From Bacillota bacterium (GTDB taxonomy: Bacteria > Bacillota > Clostridia > Oscillospirales > Acutalibacteraceae), in the NCBI GenBank assembly GCA_023401495.1, contig JAEXDU010000140.1, positions 1-26,945 of the forward strand: 26,945 nucleotides of DNA, read 5' to 3'. This document shows, piece by piece, positions 1 through 7,742 of this stretch. Each line of letters begins with the position of its first letter. Within the stretch, counting starts at the first letter, position 1. Both the position numbers and the translations under genes were made by a program. The notes below the pieces were generated by a model. The model saw only the letters and a list, made by a program, of their open reading frames with translations, was not told the origin of the DNA and searched no databases.

Positions 1-709
1 GGGTAGTGGTGTGGCGGCCTTTGTCGTCGCTGCGGGTCTGCGATGTTACCAGTAAATTCTCCCCGGCGAGGCAGTTGATCAGCGTGGTTTTCCCCACGCC
101 GGAGGACCCGATGAAAGCCGCGGTTCTGTTGGGGCGCAGATGGGGCAGAAGCCTTTCAAAGGAATCCGGGTCGCTGCGGGAGGTTGCGATCACATCGGTA
201 CCCGGTGCTATTTTCATGATTTCGGACAAAACGCCGGGCAGATTTTCGCAAAGATCGGCCTTTGTCAGTACTGTCACCGGGGTGGCCCCGCTGCTCCAGG
301 CGACGGAAAGATAGCGTTCCAAACGGCTGAGATTGTAGTTGTTGTTTAGGGACATGCAAATAAAAGCAATGTCGATGTTGGCGGCAATGACCTGGGACTG
401 ATGCTCATTGGCCGTTGCGGTGCGTTCAAACACGCTTTTTCGCGGCAGTACCCGATGAATTATGGCGTTGCCGGTCGCTCCTTCGGCGCGGTCCGCCATC
501 ACAAAATCGCCAACTGCGGGGAATTGCGACGGATCGGCGGCCTCGTACCGGAATTTGCCGGAGACTTCGGCAAGGCACTCTCCGCTTTCCGTGGCGATTT
601 TATACTGACCTTTGTATTGAGAGATCACTCTGCAAAGGAAAAGCTTTGGGAAAAGAGCGGCTTCGGCCAGAACGGGTTCGTCCGCGCCGTAGCGTATTAT
701 CAAATTCAA
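1..709 (-). CDS. rsgA: Ribosome small subunit-dependent GTPase A (RsgA), 3' end cut off by window
   Basis: RsgA is a circularly permuted GTPase that helps mature the 30S ribosomal subunit. The reading frame shows an N-terminal OB-fold region (motifs AEVSGKFRYEA and PAVGDFV), then the permuted G4 motif LTKADL, then the P-loop GSSGVGKTTLIN, then the KGRHTTT motif typical of RsgA at the window edge. The C-terminal zinc-binding part lies outside. I chose the TTG at 709 because AGAGGTGG sits 6 nt upstream of it; an in-frame ATG at 727 has no ribosome binding site. The N-terminus is about 20 residues longer than in the short E. coli-like form, which fits the roughly 350-residue Firmicutes subtype. 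A structured leader or independent small RNA lies directly upstream (see 781-958). Family identity is very secure. Confidence 0.93.
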   Translation of the reverse strand, partial: MNLIIRYGADEPVLAEAALFPKLFLCRVISQYKGQYKIATESGECLAEVSGKFRYEAADPSQFPAVGDFVMADRAEGATGNAIIHRVLPRKSVFERTATANEHQSQVIAANIDIAFICMSLNNNYNLSRLERYLSVAWSSGATPVTVLTKADLCENLPGVLSEIMKIAPGTDVIATSRSDPDSFERLLPHLRPNRTAAFIGSSGVGKTTLINCLAGENLLVTSQTRSDDKGRHTTT

Positions 710-764
710 TTTGTTCCACCTCTTCATAAGTTATCGTTATCAGTGATTCGATGATCAGAGGGGC

Positions 765-917
765 GGAACACAAATTGCGCAAAAAAGGGCATAGCTGCTA
801 CACTATGCCTTAACAGTTCAAAAAATGTCTGTCAGGACACAGTTCTGCAGAAACGTGATTGCACAACAAACAAAGCGACCGGTCGTCGCTTATTTTCCCT
901 CATGCAATTTGTGTTCC
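765..917. repeat. 14-bp perfect inverted repeat around the candidate RNA
   Basis: GGAACACAAATTGC at 765-778 and its exact complement at 904-917 are separated by 125 bp. In a minus-strand read-through transcript they could form a long-range helix enclosing the terminator. Confidence 0.8.
781..810 (-). terminator. Intrinsic terminator ahead of rsgA
   Basis: On the minus strand a 7-bp perfect stem, GGCATAG/CTATGCC with an 8-nt loop, is followed by CTTTTTT. It lies about 70 nt upstream of the rsgA start, so it ends a short transcript or acts as an attenuator for rsgA. Confidence 0.75.
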
Positions 918-958
918 TTACAGAACAATCTCCAAAAAAGACACCTCACTCTATATTT
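781..958 (-). ncRNA. Candidate structured small RNA or rsgA leader, about 178 nt
   Basis: A sigma-A promoter (965-994) and an intrinsic terminator (781-810) bracket about 178 nt with no convincing reading frame on the minus strand. Local pairings visible by eye are GTTCTG/CAGAAC, ATTGCA/TGCAAT and an apical AAGCGAC/GTCGCTT hairpin, nested in a rod-like fold. The segment at 904-917 can instead pair with a perfect 14-nt complement just beyond the terminator (765-778), which would break the local ATTGCA helix. Size and rod shape resemble 6S RNA, but I cannot confirm that family. It may also be an rsgA-controlling leader. No T-box or known riboswitch motif was recognised. Confidence 0.5.
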
Positions 959-964
959 TTTTTT

Positions 965-994
965 ACTTTAGCACGACAGGGCCGCAATTGTCAA
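965..994 (-). promoter_or_regulatory. Sigma-A promoter for the candidate RNA / rsgA
   Basis: Minus strand: TTGACA (989-994), 18-bp spacer, TAAAGT (965-970). Predicted start is near 958. Confidence 0.65.
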
Positions 995-1075
995 CCCTCG
1001 TTTCAGGCTCAGGGCCGGCAAGCCAAGGCCTTTTGTTTTTTCTGTCTGCCGACTCCTTTTTGTTCAAAGGATTTC

Positions 1076-1104
1076 TTTACTTTTGTAACGGATTGTGCTA
1101 TTCT
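1076..1104 (+). promoter_or_regulatory. Probable sigma-A promoter of the reductase-like gene
   Basis: TTTACT (1076-1081), 17-bp spacer, TATTCT (1099-1104). A small 5-bp hairpin, GTTAG/CTAAC, lies at the predicted transcript start (1108-1123). Confidence 0.5.
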
Positions 1105-1167
1105 CACGTTAGCAAAAACTAACTTTGGCAATTCAAAAGTAAAAAATCGATATCTGGAGGCTCAATG

Positions 1168-2124
1168 ATGAAATTGCTTGTTTATGGTGCGGGCGTCATT
1201 GGAAGCTACCTGGCCCACGTGCTGTGCGCGGCCGGGCACGATGTATCCATTCTTGCACGCGGACGAAGAAAAGAAGAGCTGGAGAAAAACGGTCTTGTGA
1301 TCCGCCATTATATTCAAAGAAAAACGACACACGATCATTCTAAGGTGATCGAAAAACTGGATTCTTCCGAGCATTACGACGCCGTTTTTGCCGTAATGCA
1401 GTACCAGCAGATGCGGGGGATACTGGATGATCTCGCGCGGGCCGACAGTCCGGTGGTGGTTCTGGTCGGCAACAATCTCTCCGCCGCGGAAATGGAGGAA
1501 TACATAAAAACGCATACCGCGGTGCCCAAAACGGTTGTATTTGGCTTTCAGGGGACCGGAGGAAGACGAGAAAACGGCGAATCGTTATGTGTGCGGGCCG
1601 GAGCAGGAGGATTGGAATGCGGACTTCTGCACTCGCTGCCCGACCCAAAGACAAAAGAGCTGCTCGATCACATTTTTCAAAACAGCAAATACAAGCTCCT
1701 GTACCAGCCGGGGATGCAGGCGTGGTACCAGTGCCATTTGGCGCTGATTTTACCCGTGTGCTACCTGTGCTACGCGCTCGACTGCGATCTGACCAAGGCC
1801 TCCCGTGCCCAGCTGCGGCAGACGATGGACGCCGCAAGGGAGGGGTACCGGCTGCTTCGGGGGCAGGGAATTCCCATCCTGCCGCAGGGGGACGATCAGT
1901 ATTTTGAGCCCGGCCCGAAACGGGTGGTGATGTCCGCCCTGCTTTGGATTATGGCGAAAACGGCTTTGGGGCGTCTTGCTGCCAGCGATCACTGCCGGAA
2001 CGCGGTAACAGAAATGCACGCGCTGGACGATGGGTTTGCGCAGGTGCGCAGCCGCACTCCCGATTTCCCGATGCCGCAGTGGGATTCCCTGCACGCGCAG
2101 ATGCCTGACTGGGATACGCTGTAA
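1168..2124 (+). CDS. 2-dehydropantoate 2-reductase (ketopantoate reductase) family protein
   Basis: The protein (about 318 residues) opens with the Rossmann dinucleotide-binding motif GAGVIGS and the following LARG segment, typical of the ApbA/PanE family that reduces ketopantoate with NADPH. The VGNNLSA segment and the helical C-terminal half also fit. The ATG at 1168 is 7 nt from GGAGG; the overlapping ATG at 1165 is only 4 nt away and less likely. No pantothenate genes are nearby, and many family members act on other substrates, so the true substrate is unknown. It forms a single-gene unit with its own promoter and a strong shared terminator. Confidence 0.85.
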   Translation: MKLLVYGAGVIGSYLAHVLCAAGHDVSILARGRRKEELEKNGLVIRHYIQRKTTHDHSKVIEKLDSSEHYDAVFAVMQYQQMRGILDDLARADSPVVVLVGNNLSAAEMEEYIKTHTAVPKTVVFGFQGTGGRRENGESLCVRAGAGGLECGLLHSLPDPKTKELLDHIFQNSKYKLLYQPGMQAWYQCHLALILPVCYLCYALDCDLTKASRAQLRQTMDAAREGYRLLRGQGIPILPQGDDQYFEPGPKRVVMSALLWIMAKTALGRLAASDHCRNAVTEMHALDDGFAQVRSRTPDFPMPQWDSLHAQMPDWDTL

Positions 2125-2161
2125 AAAACCAGCCGCCGAAATATCCGGCGGCTGGTTTTTG
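2123..2161. terminator. Bidirectional terminator
   Basis: A10-bp stem, CCAGCCGCCG/CGGCGGCTGG, is flanked by A5 on the left and T5 on the right. It serves both the reductase gene (+) and the convergent LysR gene (-). Confidence 0.9.
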
Positions 2162-2204
2162 TATGATGTATTTACTGTTTTGGTTTGCTGTTGCCCGTGC
2201 CAGC

Positions 2205-3128
2205 TTATTCTTCCAGCGTGAGTCCGTATCCGCCAATCACACCGCGCAGCTCTTCCACATACGAAAGGGCCTGCTTGCTCAGCTGAATCTGACGGTTGGA
2301 AATCCAACCTACCTGAATCTTATCGTCAACAATCAGCGGAACCGAGGTGATGTTATCGCCGTTCAGGTCGGCGCTGACAATTCCGGTGGAAATGGTGTAG
2401 CCGTCTAAACCGATCATCAGATTAAAGATCGTTGCGCGGTCGCTGACGTGGATGCTTTTTTTATGAAAAACGGTGCTCAGGATTTCTTCTGAAAAATAGA
2501 AAGAGTTGTAGTCGCCCTGTTCATACGAAAGATAGGGGTATTCCTCCAGATCCTCCAGCGTAACGGATTTGCGTTTTGCCAAAGGATTGCTGGAGCTGAT
2601 AAAGATATGCGGCTTTGCCGTGAACAGCGGGTGAAACTCCAGATGGTTTTCTTTGAGCAGCTTGTCGATCACCTTTTGGTTGAACGGGTTGCGGTACAGA
2701 ATCCCAAGCTCGCTGCGCAATGTTTTTACATCCTCAATGATCTCGTAGGTCCTGGTTTCACGCAGCGTAAATTCGTACTCGTCGGCTCCGCTTTTCTGGA
2801 TCATATTGACGAACGCGTTGACCGCAAAAGCGTAGTGCTGGGTAGAAATTGAGCACAGCTGACGCGAAGGCTTTTTGTTCAGATACCGCTGCTCCAGCAG
2901 ACTTGCCTGTTCCACGACCTGACGCGCATAGCCGAGGAACTCCGCGCCGTCAGAGGTAAGCGTGATTCCCTTGGGCGTGCGCAAAAAAAGCTCGATCCCC
3001 ATTTCAGACTCCAGCTCCTTTACGGCGCTGGAAAGGCTCGGCTGGGTAATATACAGCTTTTTTGCCGCTTCGTTGATGGAACCGCTGTTTACAATTTCAA
3101 TAATGTATTTCAGCTGCTGCAGCGTCAT
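2205..3128 (-). CDS. LysR-family transcriptional regulator
   Basis: 307 residues, the usual LysR length. Residues 1-60 are a winged helix-turn-helix (SGSINEAAKKLYITQPSLSS, then LESEMGIELFLRTPKG), and the rest is a LysR substrate-binding domain. The ATG at 3128 follows GGAGG at 8-nt spacing; the open frame runs 50 codons further upstream but crosses the promoter, so that extension is not translated. The gene lies convergent to the reductase-like gene and shares its terminator. Its promoter contains a palindrome between -35 and -10 that could be an autoregulatory operator. The effector and targets cannot be read from the sequence; the divergent-neighbour rule does not apply because neither neighbour is divergent. 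Confidence 0.92.
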   Translation of the reverse strand: MTLQQLKYIIEIVNSGSINEAAKKLYITQPSLSSAVKELESEMGIELFLRTPKGITLTSDGAEFLGYARQVVEQASLLEQRYLNKKPSRQLCSISTQHYAFAVNAFVNMIQKSGADEYEFTLRETRTYEIIEDVKTLRSELGILYRNPFNQKVIDKLLKENHLEFHPLFTAKPHIFISSSNPLAKRKSVTLEDLEEYPYLSYEQGDYNSFYFSEEILSTVFHKKSIHVSDRATIFNLMIGLDGYTISTGIVSADLNGDNITSVPLIVDDKIQVGWISNRQIQLSKQALSYVEELRGVIGGYGLTLEE

Positions 3129-3249
3129 AATACATTCCTCCACACGACGTGATTTCTGTGTAAGCCCCAGGCTTTTTGTTTGCAGACAATCTGCCTGAGG
3201 CGGGTATTTCATCCCTGACGAAAACAGCGATGAAATGAAAGGCATTTTT

Positions 3250-3278
3250 ATTATACCCCATGATGGGGAAGAGGGCAA
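3250..3278 (-). promoter_or_regulatory. LysR gene promoter with internal palindrome
   Basis: Minus strand: TTGCCC (3273-3278), 17-bp spacer, TATAAT (3250-3255). The spacer holds CCCCATGATGGGG (3257-3269), a 6-bp inverted repeat around a single central base, a candidate operator. Confidence 0.65.
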
Positions 3279-3301
3279 CGCTGGAATCCGGGGAACGCAA
3301 A

Positions 3302-3339
3302 AAATCCCCTCAGGCAGCGAGGGCCGCCAAAGGGGATCG
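3302..3339 (-). terminator. Terminator of the FAD-dependent dehydrogenase gene
   Basis: Minus strand: ATCCCCT pairs with AGGGGAT across a GC-rich interior, followed by TTTTT. Confidence 0.75.
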
Positions 3340-3349
3340 ATGGTATTGA

Positions 3350-4783
3350 TTACTTCTGCTTCTGCATGTTCTGCACAATGTTGCGTGCGACCACCACGCC
3401 GGTCACGGAGGCCTGCATCAGGCCGCGGGTAATGCCCGCGCCGTCGCCGATGGCATACAGATTTTCCACAGACGTTTCGAATGTGTTTTTGACCTTGACC
3501 TTCGAGGAATAGAATTTCACCTCAACGCCATACAGCAGCGTGTTTTTGGAATACAGGCCGGGGGCGATTTTATCAAATGCGCGCAGACCTTCCACCACGC
3601 TGGTCAGGTGGCGGTGGGGAAGAACGAACGACAGATCGCCCGGCACCGCGTTTTTCAGGGTGGGGACTGTCGTCGAGCGCTTCAGGCGGGAAACATCCGT
3701 GCGGCGGCCCATCAGAAGATCGCCCAGGCGCTGTACCATGATGCCGCCGCCGGTCAGCATGTTGCCCAGCTGTGCAATATAGCGGCCGTATTCAATGGGC
3801 TGATGGAACGGCTCGGTAAAGTTGGTCGAAACCAGCAGCGCAAAGTTGGTGTTGTCCGTCCGGCGTCCCTCGTCTGCGTAGCTGTGGCCGTTGACTACCG
3901 CGATTCCGTTTCCACCGACGCCGCCCTCGTAATGCTCCTCGCTCACGATTCCACCCGGGTTCATGCAGAAGGTGCGCACCTTGCTCTCAAAGGTATCGGA
4001 GTAGTACACGAGCTTTGCTTCGTACAGGTGGGTGGTCAGCGGGTCCATCACCGCGTTCGGCACCTCAACGCGCACGCCGATGTCTACCGCGTTGTTTGTG
4101 GTGGAGATTCCGTTCTCCGCCGCAACACGGGTCAGCCAGTCCGCACCGCCGCGGCCGGGAGCCAGAACAATATACGACGCCGTCAGACACTTGCGCTCGC
4201 CCTGCTTATTGATTGTCCACACGCCGGTGGCTTTGCCGTTTTCATTCTGAATCGTTTCGGCAGTCGTGTATTCCAGGAACGTGAAATTCTCTTTCGCGTT
4301 CAGGTAATCATACATGCGGCTGAGTACCTCGTAGGAATACTCGGTTCCCATATGGCGAACGGGACAGGGCACCAGCTGAACGTTGTGCTTTTTCGCGTCA
4401 TATGCGATCTTATCCGCGAATTTATCGCTCAGACCGTATACGGTTTCCGGCGCGCCAAAGCCCAGGTAGATTCCGTCTGCGTAATGGATCAGGTCGGTTA
4501 CTTCCTCGCGCGGCAGGTAATCGGTCACATTGCCGCCCACCTCGTAAGAAAGCGAAAGCTTGCCGTCGGAAAAGGCGCCGGCTCCGGCCCATCCGTTCAT
4601 AATATGGCAGGGGTTGCAGTGGGCGCAGATTCCTCTGGTTCTGGCAGGACAGGACCGGCGCGCAATGGTGCTGCCGCTGTCGACCATCAGAACTTTTGCC
4701 TGCGGAGCGGTTTTTTCCAGCTCCAGCGCCGCAAAAATGCCTGCAGGGCCGGCCCCCACGATAATTACGTCGTACTCAAACAT
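3350..4783 (-). CDS. FAD-dependent dehydrogenase, COG2509 type
   Basis: 477 residues. The N-terminus carries the FAD-binding motif DVIIVGAGPAGIFAALELE, and the C-terminus has the second FAD contact, NLYAIGDGAGITRGLMQA. A conserved cysteine cluster (SCPARTRGICAHCNPCHI, about residues 44-61) is followed by NGWAGAGAFSDGKL, the hallmark of the COG2509 group of uncharacterised FAD dehydrogenases. The exact substrate is unknown. The start follows AGGAGG at good spacing. A 40-codon membrane-peptide gene lies just upstream on the same strand, with only a weak terminator between them, so partial co-transcription is possible. Confidence 0.88.
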   Translation of the reverse strand: MFEYDVIIVGAGPAGIFAALELEKTAPQAKVLMVDSGSTIARRSCPARTRGICAHCNPCHIMNGWAGAGAFSDGKLSLSYEVGGNVTDYLPREEVTDLIHYADGIYLGFGAPETVYGLSDKFADKIAYDAKKHNVQLVPCPVRHMGTEYSYEVLSRMYDYLNAKENFTFLEYTTAETIQNENGKATGVWTINKQGERKCLTASYIVLAPGRGGADWLTRVAAENGISTTNNAVDIGVRVEVPNAVMDPLTTHLYEAKLVYYSDTFESKVRTFCMNPGGIVSEEHYEGGVGGNGIAVVNGHSYADEGRRTDNTNFALLVSTNFTEPFHQPIEYGRYIAQLGNMLTGGGIMVQRLGDLLMGRRTDVSRLKRSTTVPTLKNAVPGDLSFVLPHRHLTSVVEGLRAFDKIAPGLYSKNTLLYGVEVKFYSSKVKVKNTFETSVENLYAIGDGAGITRGLMQASVTGVVVARNIVQNMQKQK

Positions 4784-4817
4784 GAATTGACCTCCTGAAA
4801 TTTAAATAAGCACAGCA

Positions 4818-4849
4818 AAACAAACCTGCAGGAAAGCTCCGGCAGGCTT
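4818..4849 (-). terminator. Weak terminator after the small membrane-peptide gene
   Basis: Minus strand: AAGCCTGC/GCAGGTTT, an 8-bp stem with one G-U pair, followed by GTTTTG. It could be a partial attenuator before the dehydrogenase gene. Confidence 0.45.
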
Positions 4850-4879
4850 ATATGGGCACCCAAGGTATTTTTACTGGGT

Positions 4880-5002
4880 TTACAGATAAAATACGATGGA
4901 AAGAACAGAGCCGGCAATCAGTACTGCACAGATCAGCGCAACGATTCGCACCCAAAGAGTCTGGCTGCTTGCGTTTGTCTTTTTGTGCTTCAACTGCGGC
5001 AT
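4880..5002 (-). CDS. Small single-pass membrane protein, 40 residues
   Basis: A 41-codon frame starts at ATG 5002 behind GGAGGGAG (6-nt spacing). About 16 polar, lysine-rich residues (MPQLKHKKTNASSQTLW) precede a hydrophobic helix of about 20 residues ending in VFYL. The shape resembles tiny one-pass proteins found widely in Firmicutes, such as DUF4044 or the stressosome anchor Prli42, but identity to either is not shown. A TATAAT box (5032-5037) sits at the right distance upstream. The gene is divergent from the LCP gene. Strong ribosome binding site, charge pattern and hydrophobic helix make it likely to be real. Confidence 0.65.
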   Translation of the reverse strand: MPQLKHKKTNASSQTLWVRIVALICAVLIAGSVLSIVFYL

Positions 5003-5031
5003 ACGTTCTCCCTCCATTCATAACCTTTTGT

Positions 5032-5037
5032 ATTATA
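5032..5037 (-). promoter_or_regulatory. -10 box of the small membrane-peptide gene
   Basis: Perfect TATAAT on the minus strand, about 30 nt before the start codon. No convincing -35 box was seen. Confidence 0.4.
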
Positions 5038-5117
5038 CCTAAAAAAATCAGGATATATGTTACCGAGCTGTAAACAAATGATAAGAAATCGCAAAATGCA
5101 TCATAGGGCTCTCATGC

Positions 5118-5146
5118 TTGACAAGCGATTCTATTTGCAATAGAAT
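5118..5146 (+). promoter_or_regulatory. Sigma-A promoter of the LCP gene
   Basis: TTGACA (5118-5123), 17-bp spacer, TAGAAT (5141-5146), close to consensus. It excludes translation starts before about 5153. Confidence 0.85.
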
Positions 5147-5186
5147 GGTTTCTGTCAACATGGTAGGTGAAGAACAGGAGAAGGAT

Positions 5187-6290
5187 ATGGCAAGAAAAGA
5201 GGATAATCGCAGCAGCCGCGGCGCAAACCGCAGGCCGGGCGGAGAGATAGACCGCTATAATTATGTAGACCGCGACATCTACAGCAACAGCGACCGCGAC
5301 GGATACAGTTCTGCCGGTTCGGCAAGAAAATCATCCCCAAAACGCCGCCCGCCCAAGAAAAAAAAGGGCAGAAAAGTCGGGGCCATCGTTTTAGCTGTGG
5401 TTCTTCTGCTGTGTGCGGGCATCTACGTATATGCATCCTCTCTGCTGTCGCAGATCAACCGCGACAATACGGATGCCAACAGCTACGTGCAGCAGCCTTC
5501 CGACGCGCCGCAGTGGGATGTGTTGTCGGACAAGCAGGTGACGAATATTCTGCTGATCGGTACCGATCGTGTGCAGGACGGCATACAGCGCTCCGATACC
5601 ATGATGCTGGTTTCAATCGACAATAAAAATAAAAAAGTAAAGCTCACTTCTTTTTTGCGCGATTTATATGTAGAGATTCCCACCATCGGCAAAAATAAGC
5701 TCAACGCATCTTACAGCAACGGCGGTGCCGCGCTGACGATGCAGACGATTGAAAATAACTTCCGTATCAATATTGATAAATTCGTTTCTATCGACGTCGA
5801 CAGCTTTGCCGAGATCATCGATAAGATGGGCGGAATCGAGGTCAATATCAGCCAGGCGGAGGCCGACGAGATGAACCGCGTGATGGATGCCCAAATGAGC
5901 GCGGGTACAAATCATATGCGCGGTACGCTGGCGCTGTATTATTCCAGAATCCGGCGCATCGACAGCGATTTTGGGCGTACAGGCCGCCAGCGCCAGGTGA
6001 TCAGCTGCATGGTGGACAAGCTCAAATCAAAGAACCCCATTGAGCTTTCGTCTTTGCTGCACGATTACATGGGCTATGTGACAACGAATCTGTCCGACGG
6101 TGAAATGCTCAGTCTGGCCGCGAGTGCGATGGGCATTATGAGCTACCCGATGGAAACGCTGCACATGCCCGAAACCGGCATGTATGAGGATAAACGGGTT
6201 TCCGGCATCGGCGATGTGCTGAATCCCGATCTGGAGGCAAACAGCAAGGCGCTGCGCGAGTTTATTTACGGCACAGACACTCAGCAATAA
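5187..6290 (+). CDS. LytR-CpsA-Psr (LCP) family cell-wall glycopolymer ligase
   Basis: 367 residues. A very basic, arginine/serine-rich cytoplasmic tail of about 63 residues is followed by one membrane helix (about 64-86), then an extracellular LCP domain. Family motifs are NILLIGTDR, RSDTMMLVSID, TSFLRDLYVEIP and the later YYSRIRRIDSDFGRTGRQRQ with the arginines that bind pyrophosphate. LCP enzymes transfer teichoic acids or capsule chains from undecaprenyl phosphate to peptidoglycan. The ATG at 5187 is 7 nt from AGGAG; the open frame begins earlier, but its first codons overlap the promoter. Single-gene unit with strong promoter and terminator. Confidence 0.93.
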   Translation: MARKEDNRSSRGANRRPGGEIDRYNYVDRDIYSNSDRDGYSSAGSARKSSPKRRPPKKKKGRKVGAIVLAVVLLLCAGIYVYASSLLSQINRDNTDANSYVQQPSDAPQWDVLSDKQVTNILLIGTDRVQDGIQRSDTMMLVSIDNKNKKVKLTSFLRDLYVEIPTIGKNKLNASYSNGGAALTMQTIENNFRINIDKFVSIDVDSFAEIIDKMGGIEVNISQAEADEMNRVMDAQMSAGTNHMRGTLALYYSRIRRIDSDFGRTGRQRQVISCMVDKLKSKNPIELSSLLHDYMGYVTTNLSDGEMLSLAASAMGIMSYPMETLHMPETGMYEDKRVSGIGDVLNPDLEANSKALREFIYGTDTQQ

Positions 6291-6295
6291 AAGTT

Positions 6296-6332
6296 GAAAG
6301 ACCCGTTCCGTCTTTGACGGAACGGGTCTTTC
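6296..6332 (+). terminator. LCP gene terminator
   Basis: 17-bp perfect stem from GAAAGACCCGTTCCGTC to its complement around a TTT loop. Confidence 0.9.
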
Positions 6333-6344
6333 AGATAGATGTGA

Positions 6345-6372
6345 AAATGCGGCGGGATATCCCGCCGCATTT
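6345..6372 (-). terminator. tcdA terminator
   Basis: Palindrome GCGGCGGGATATCCCGCCGC with A/T flanks, immediately after the tcdA stop on the minus strand. It could work in both directions. Confidence 0.8.
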
Positions 6373-6374
6373 GT

Positions 6375-7133
6375 TTATTCTGCGCTTGTCAGATCCTTTA
6401 CGACCTCTCCTGCCAGAATCAGCCCGGCCACGGAGGGGACGAACGAAATGCTGCCCGGAACCTGCCGGCGGATGGTGCATTTGCGTTTCGTGTCCGGCGG
6501 GCAGATGCAGTGGTGCTTGCAGCTGTTCGCGTCGTCGTCGATGGGGGTCAGGGGTGGCTCTTTGGAATAGACCACCTTCAGGGAATCGATACCGCGCTTT
6601 CTCAGCTCGCTGCGCATGACGCGGGCCAGCGGACAGACGGAGGTTTTGTAAATATCCGCAATCTCAAAGCGGGTGGGGTCGAGCTTATTTCCGGCCCCCA
6701 TGCAGCTGATGATCGGCACATTCGCGGCTTTGGCGCGCTCAATCAGCACCAGCTTGGAAGAAATCGTGTCGATGGCGTCTACCAGGTAGTCGTACTCGCT
6801 AAGATCAAACTGATCGGCATTTTCCGCTCCGTAGAATACCTCGTGAAGCTCTACCTGCGCCTTGGGGTTGATGTCGAGAATGCGCTCGCTCATTACCTCG
6901 ACTTTCTTTTTGCCGACCGTTTTTCTGGTGGCGATGATCTGGCGGTTGATATTGGTCAGGCAGATGCGGTCGTCGTCAAACAGCGCAAAGCTGCCGACTC
7001 CGGAACGTGCAAGAGCCTCCGCGGTAAAGCCGCCCACTCCGCCGATTCCGAAAATTGCTACCTTTGCCTGATGCAGGCGCTGCATGCCCTCTTCTCCTAA
7101 CAGGAGCTGTGTTCTTGAAAATTCGTTGAGCAT
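6375..7133 (-). CDS. tcdA: tRNA threonylcarbamoyladenosine dehydratase (TcdA/CsdL)
   Basis: 252 residues, an E1-like ThiF/MoeB fold. The ATP-binding glycine loop FGIGGVGGFTAEALARSGVG is at about 29-48, followed by DDDRICLTNINRQ, which is typical of TcdA rather than ThiF or MoeB. The CxxxxCxCPP cluster (SCKHHCICPP) and C-terminal SFVPSVAGLILAGEVV also match. TcdA uses ATP to dehydrate and cyclise t6A37 of ANN-decoding tRNAs to ct6A. mtaB, which methylthiolates the same base, lies 2.4 kb away. A tandem array of 123-bp repeats occupies the upstream region, so its promoter may lie within or beside a repeat copy. Confidence 0.9.
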   Translation of the reverse strand: MLNEFSRTQLLLGEEGMQRLHQAKVAIFGIGGVGGFTAEALARSGVGSFALFDDDRICLTNINRQIIATRKTVGKKKVEVMSERILDINPKAQVELHEVFYGAENADQFDLSEYDYLVDAIDTISSKLVLIERAKAANVPIISCMGAGNKLDPTRFEIADIYKTSVCPLARVMRSELRKRGIDSLKVVYSKEPPLTPIDDDANSCKHHCICPPDTKRKCTIRRQVPGSISFVPSVAGLILAGEVVKDLTSAE

Positions 7134-7283
7134 TCTGGATTCCCTTTCCTGTTTGCCGTTTCCTGCACGGCATGGTCTGTGTGATCAAAAATAATATGAA
7201 AAAGCGTTCTGTTTTTACTGACAGTCCCGTGCCGAAAATCGCTGCCCAGAACTTTCCGTTGAGCGGCGGCAGGGGAATATGGT

Positions 7284-7715
7284 ACCATCAATACAGTTGT
7301 CCCGCCGCCCGAAGCTTTTCTTGGACTTGCGGTGTGAAGTTATTATATCATCTGTTTCTGAATCATAAAATGCGAAGCAAATCAAGTTTTGTTTTACTCC
7401 GGAACGATGATTCAATGCTCTCTCAGCCGCCAAAAGCTTCGCTTTTGCTTGCGGCGTGAGGTTATTCTATCTTCCGTTTTTGAATCATAAAATGCGGAGC
7501 AAATCAAATTTCGTTTTACTCCGGAACGATGATTCAATGCTCTCTCAGCCGTCGAAAGCTTTGCTTTCGCTTGCGGCGTGAGGTTATTATATCATCCGTT
7601 TCTGAATCAATAAAATGCGAAGCAAATCAAGTTTTGTTTTACTCCGAAACGATGATTCAATGCTCTCTCAGCCATCGAAAGCTTTGCTTTCGCTTACGGC
7701 GTGAGGTTATTATAA
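7284..7715. repeat. Tandem array of a 122-123-bp repeat, about 3.5 copies
   Basis: Copies begin with GATGATTCAATGCTC at 7406, 7528 and 7651 (periods 122 and 123). A degenerate copy lies at about 7284-7405, and the last is cut short near 7715. Each unit holds a hairpin, GCCGY-YRAAAGC-loop-GCTTTYG-CTT-GCGGC, whose arms change in compensating pairs between copies. Beside the hairpin is GTTATTATATC, which reads TATAAT on the minus strand. The same repeat occurs at 25,225-25,400. No credible gene lies in 7134-7742. The spacing and lack of spacers rule out a CRISPR array. Confidence 0.9.
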
Positions 7716-7742
7716 CGCATTTTCTGCCCGTGGTAAATACCT

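Noticed and set aside
401..754. Plus-strand open frames over the rsgA region
   Set aside because: Shadows of rsgA on the minus strand; no ribosome binding sites or family motifs.
781..958. Firm identification as 6S RNA
   Set aside because: Size and rod shape fit, but the closing stem is only about 4 bp and no conserved 6S sequence could be confirmed by eye.
7284..7715. Possible CRISPR array
   Set aside because: Units are 122-123 bp and nearly identical along their whole length, with no variable spacers and no cas genes.
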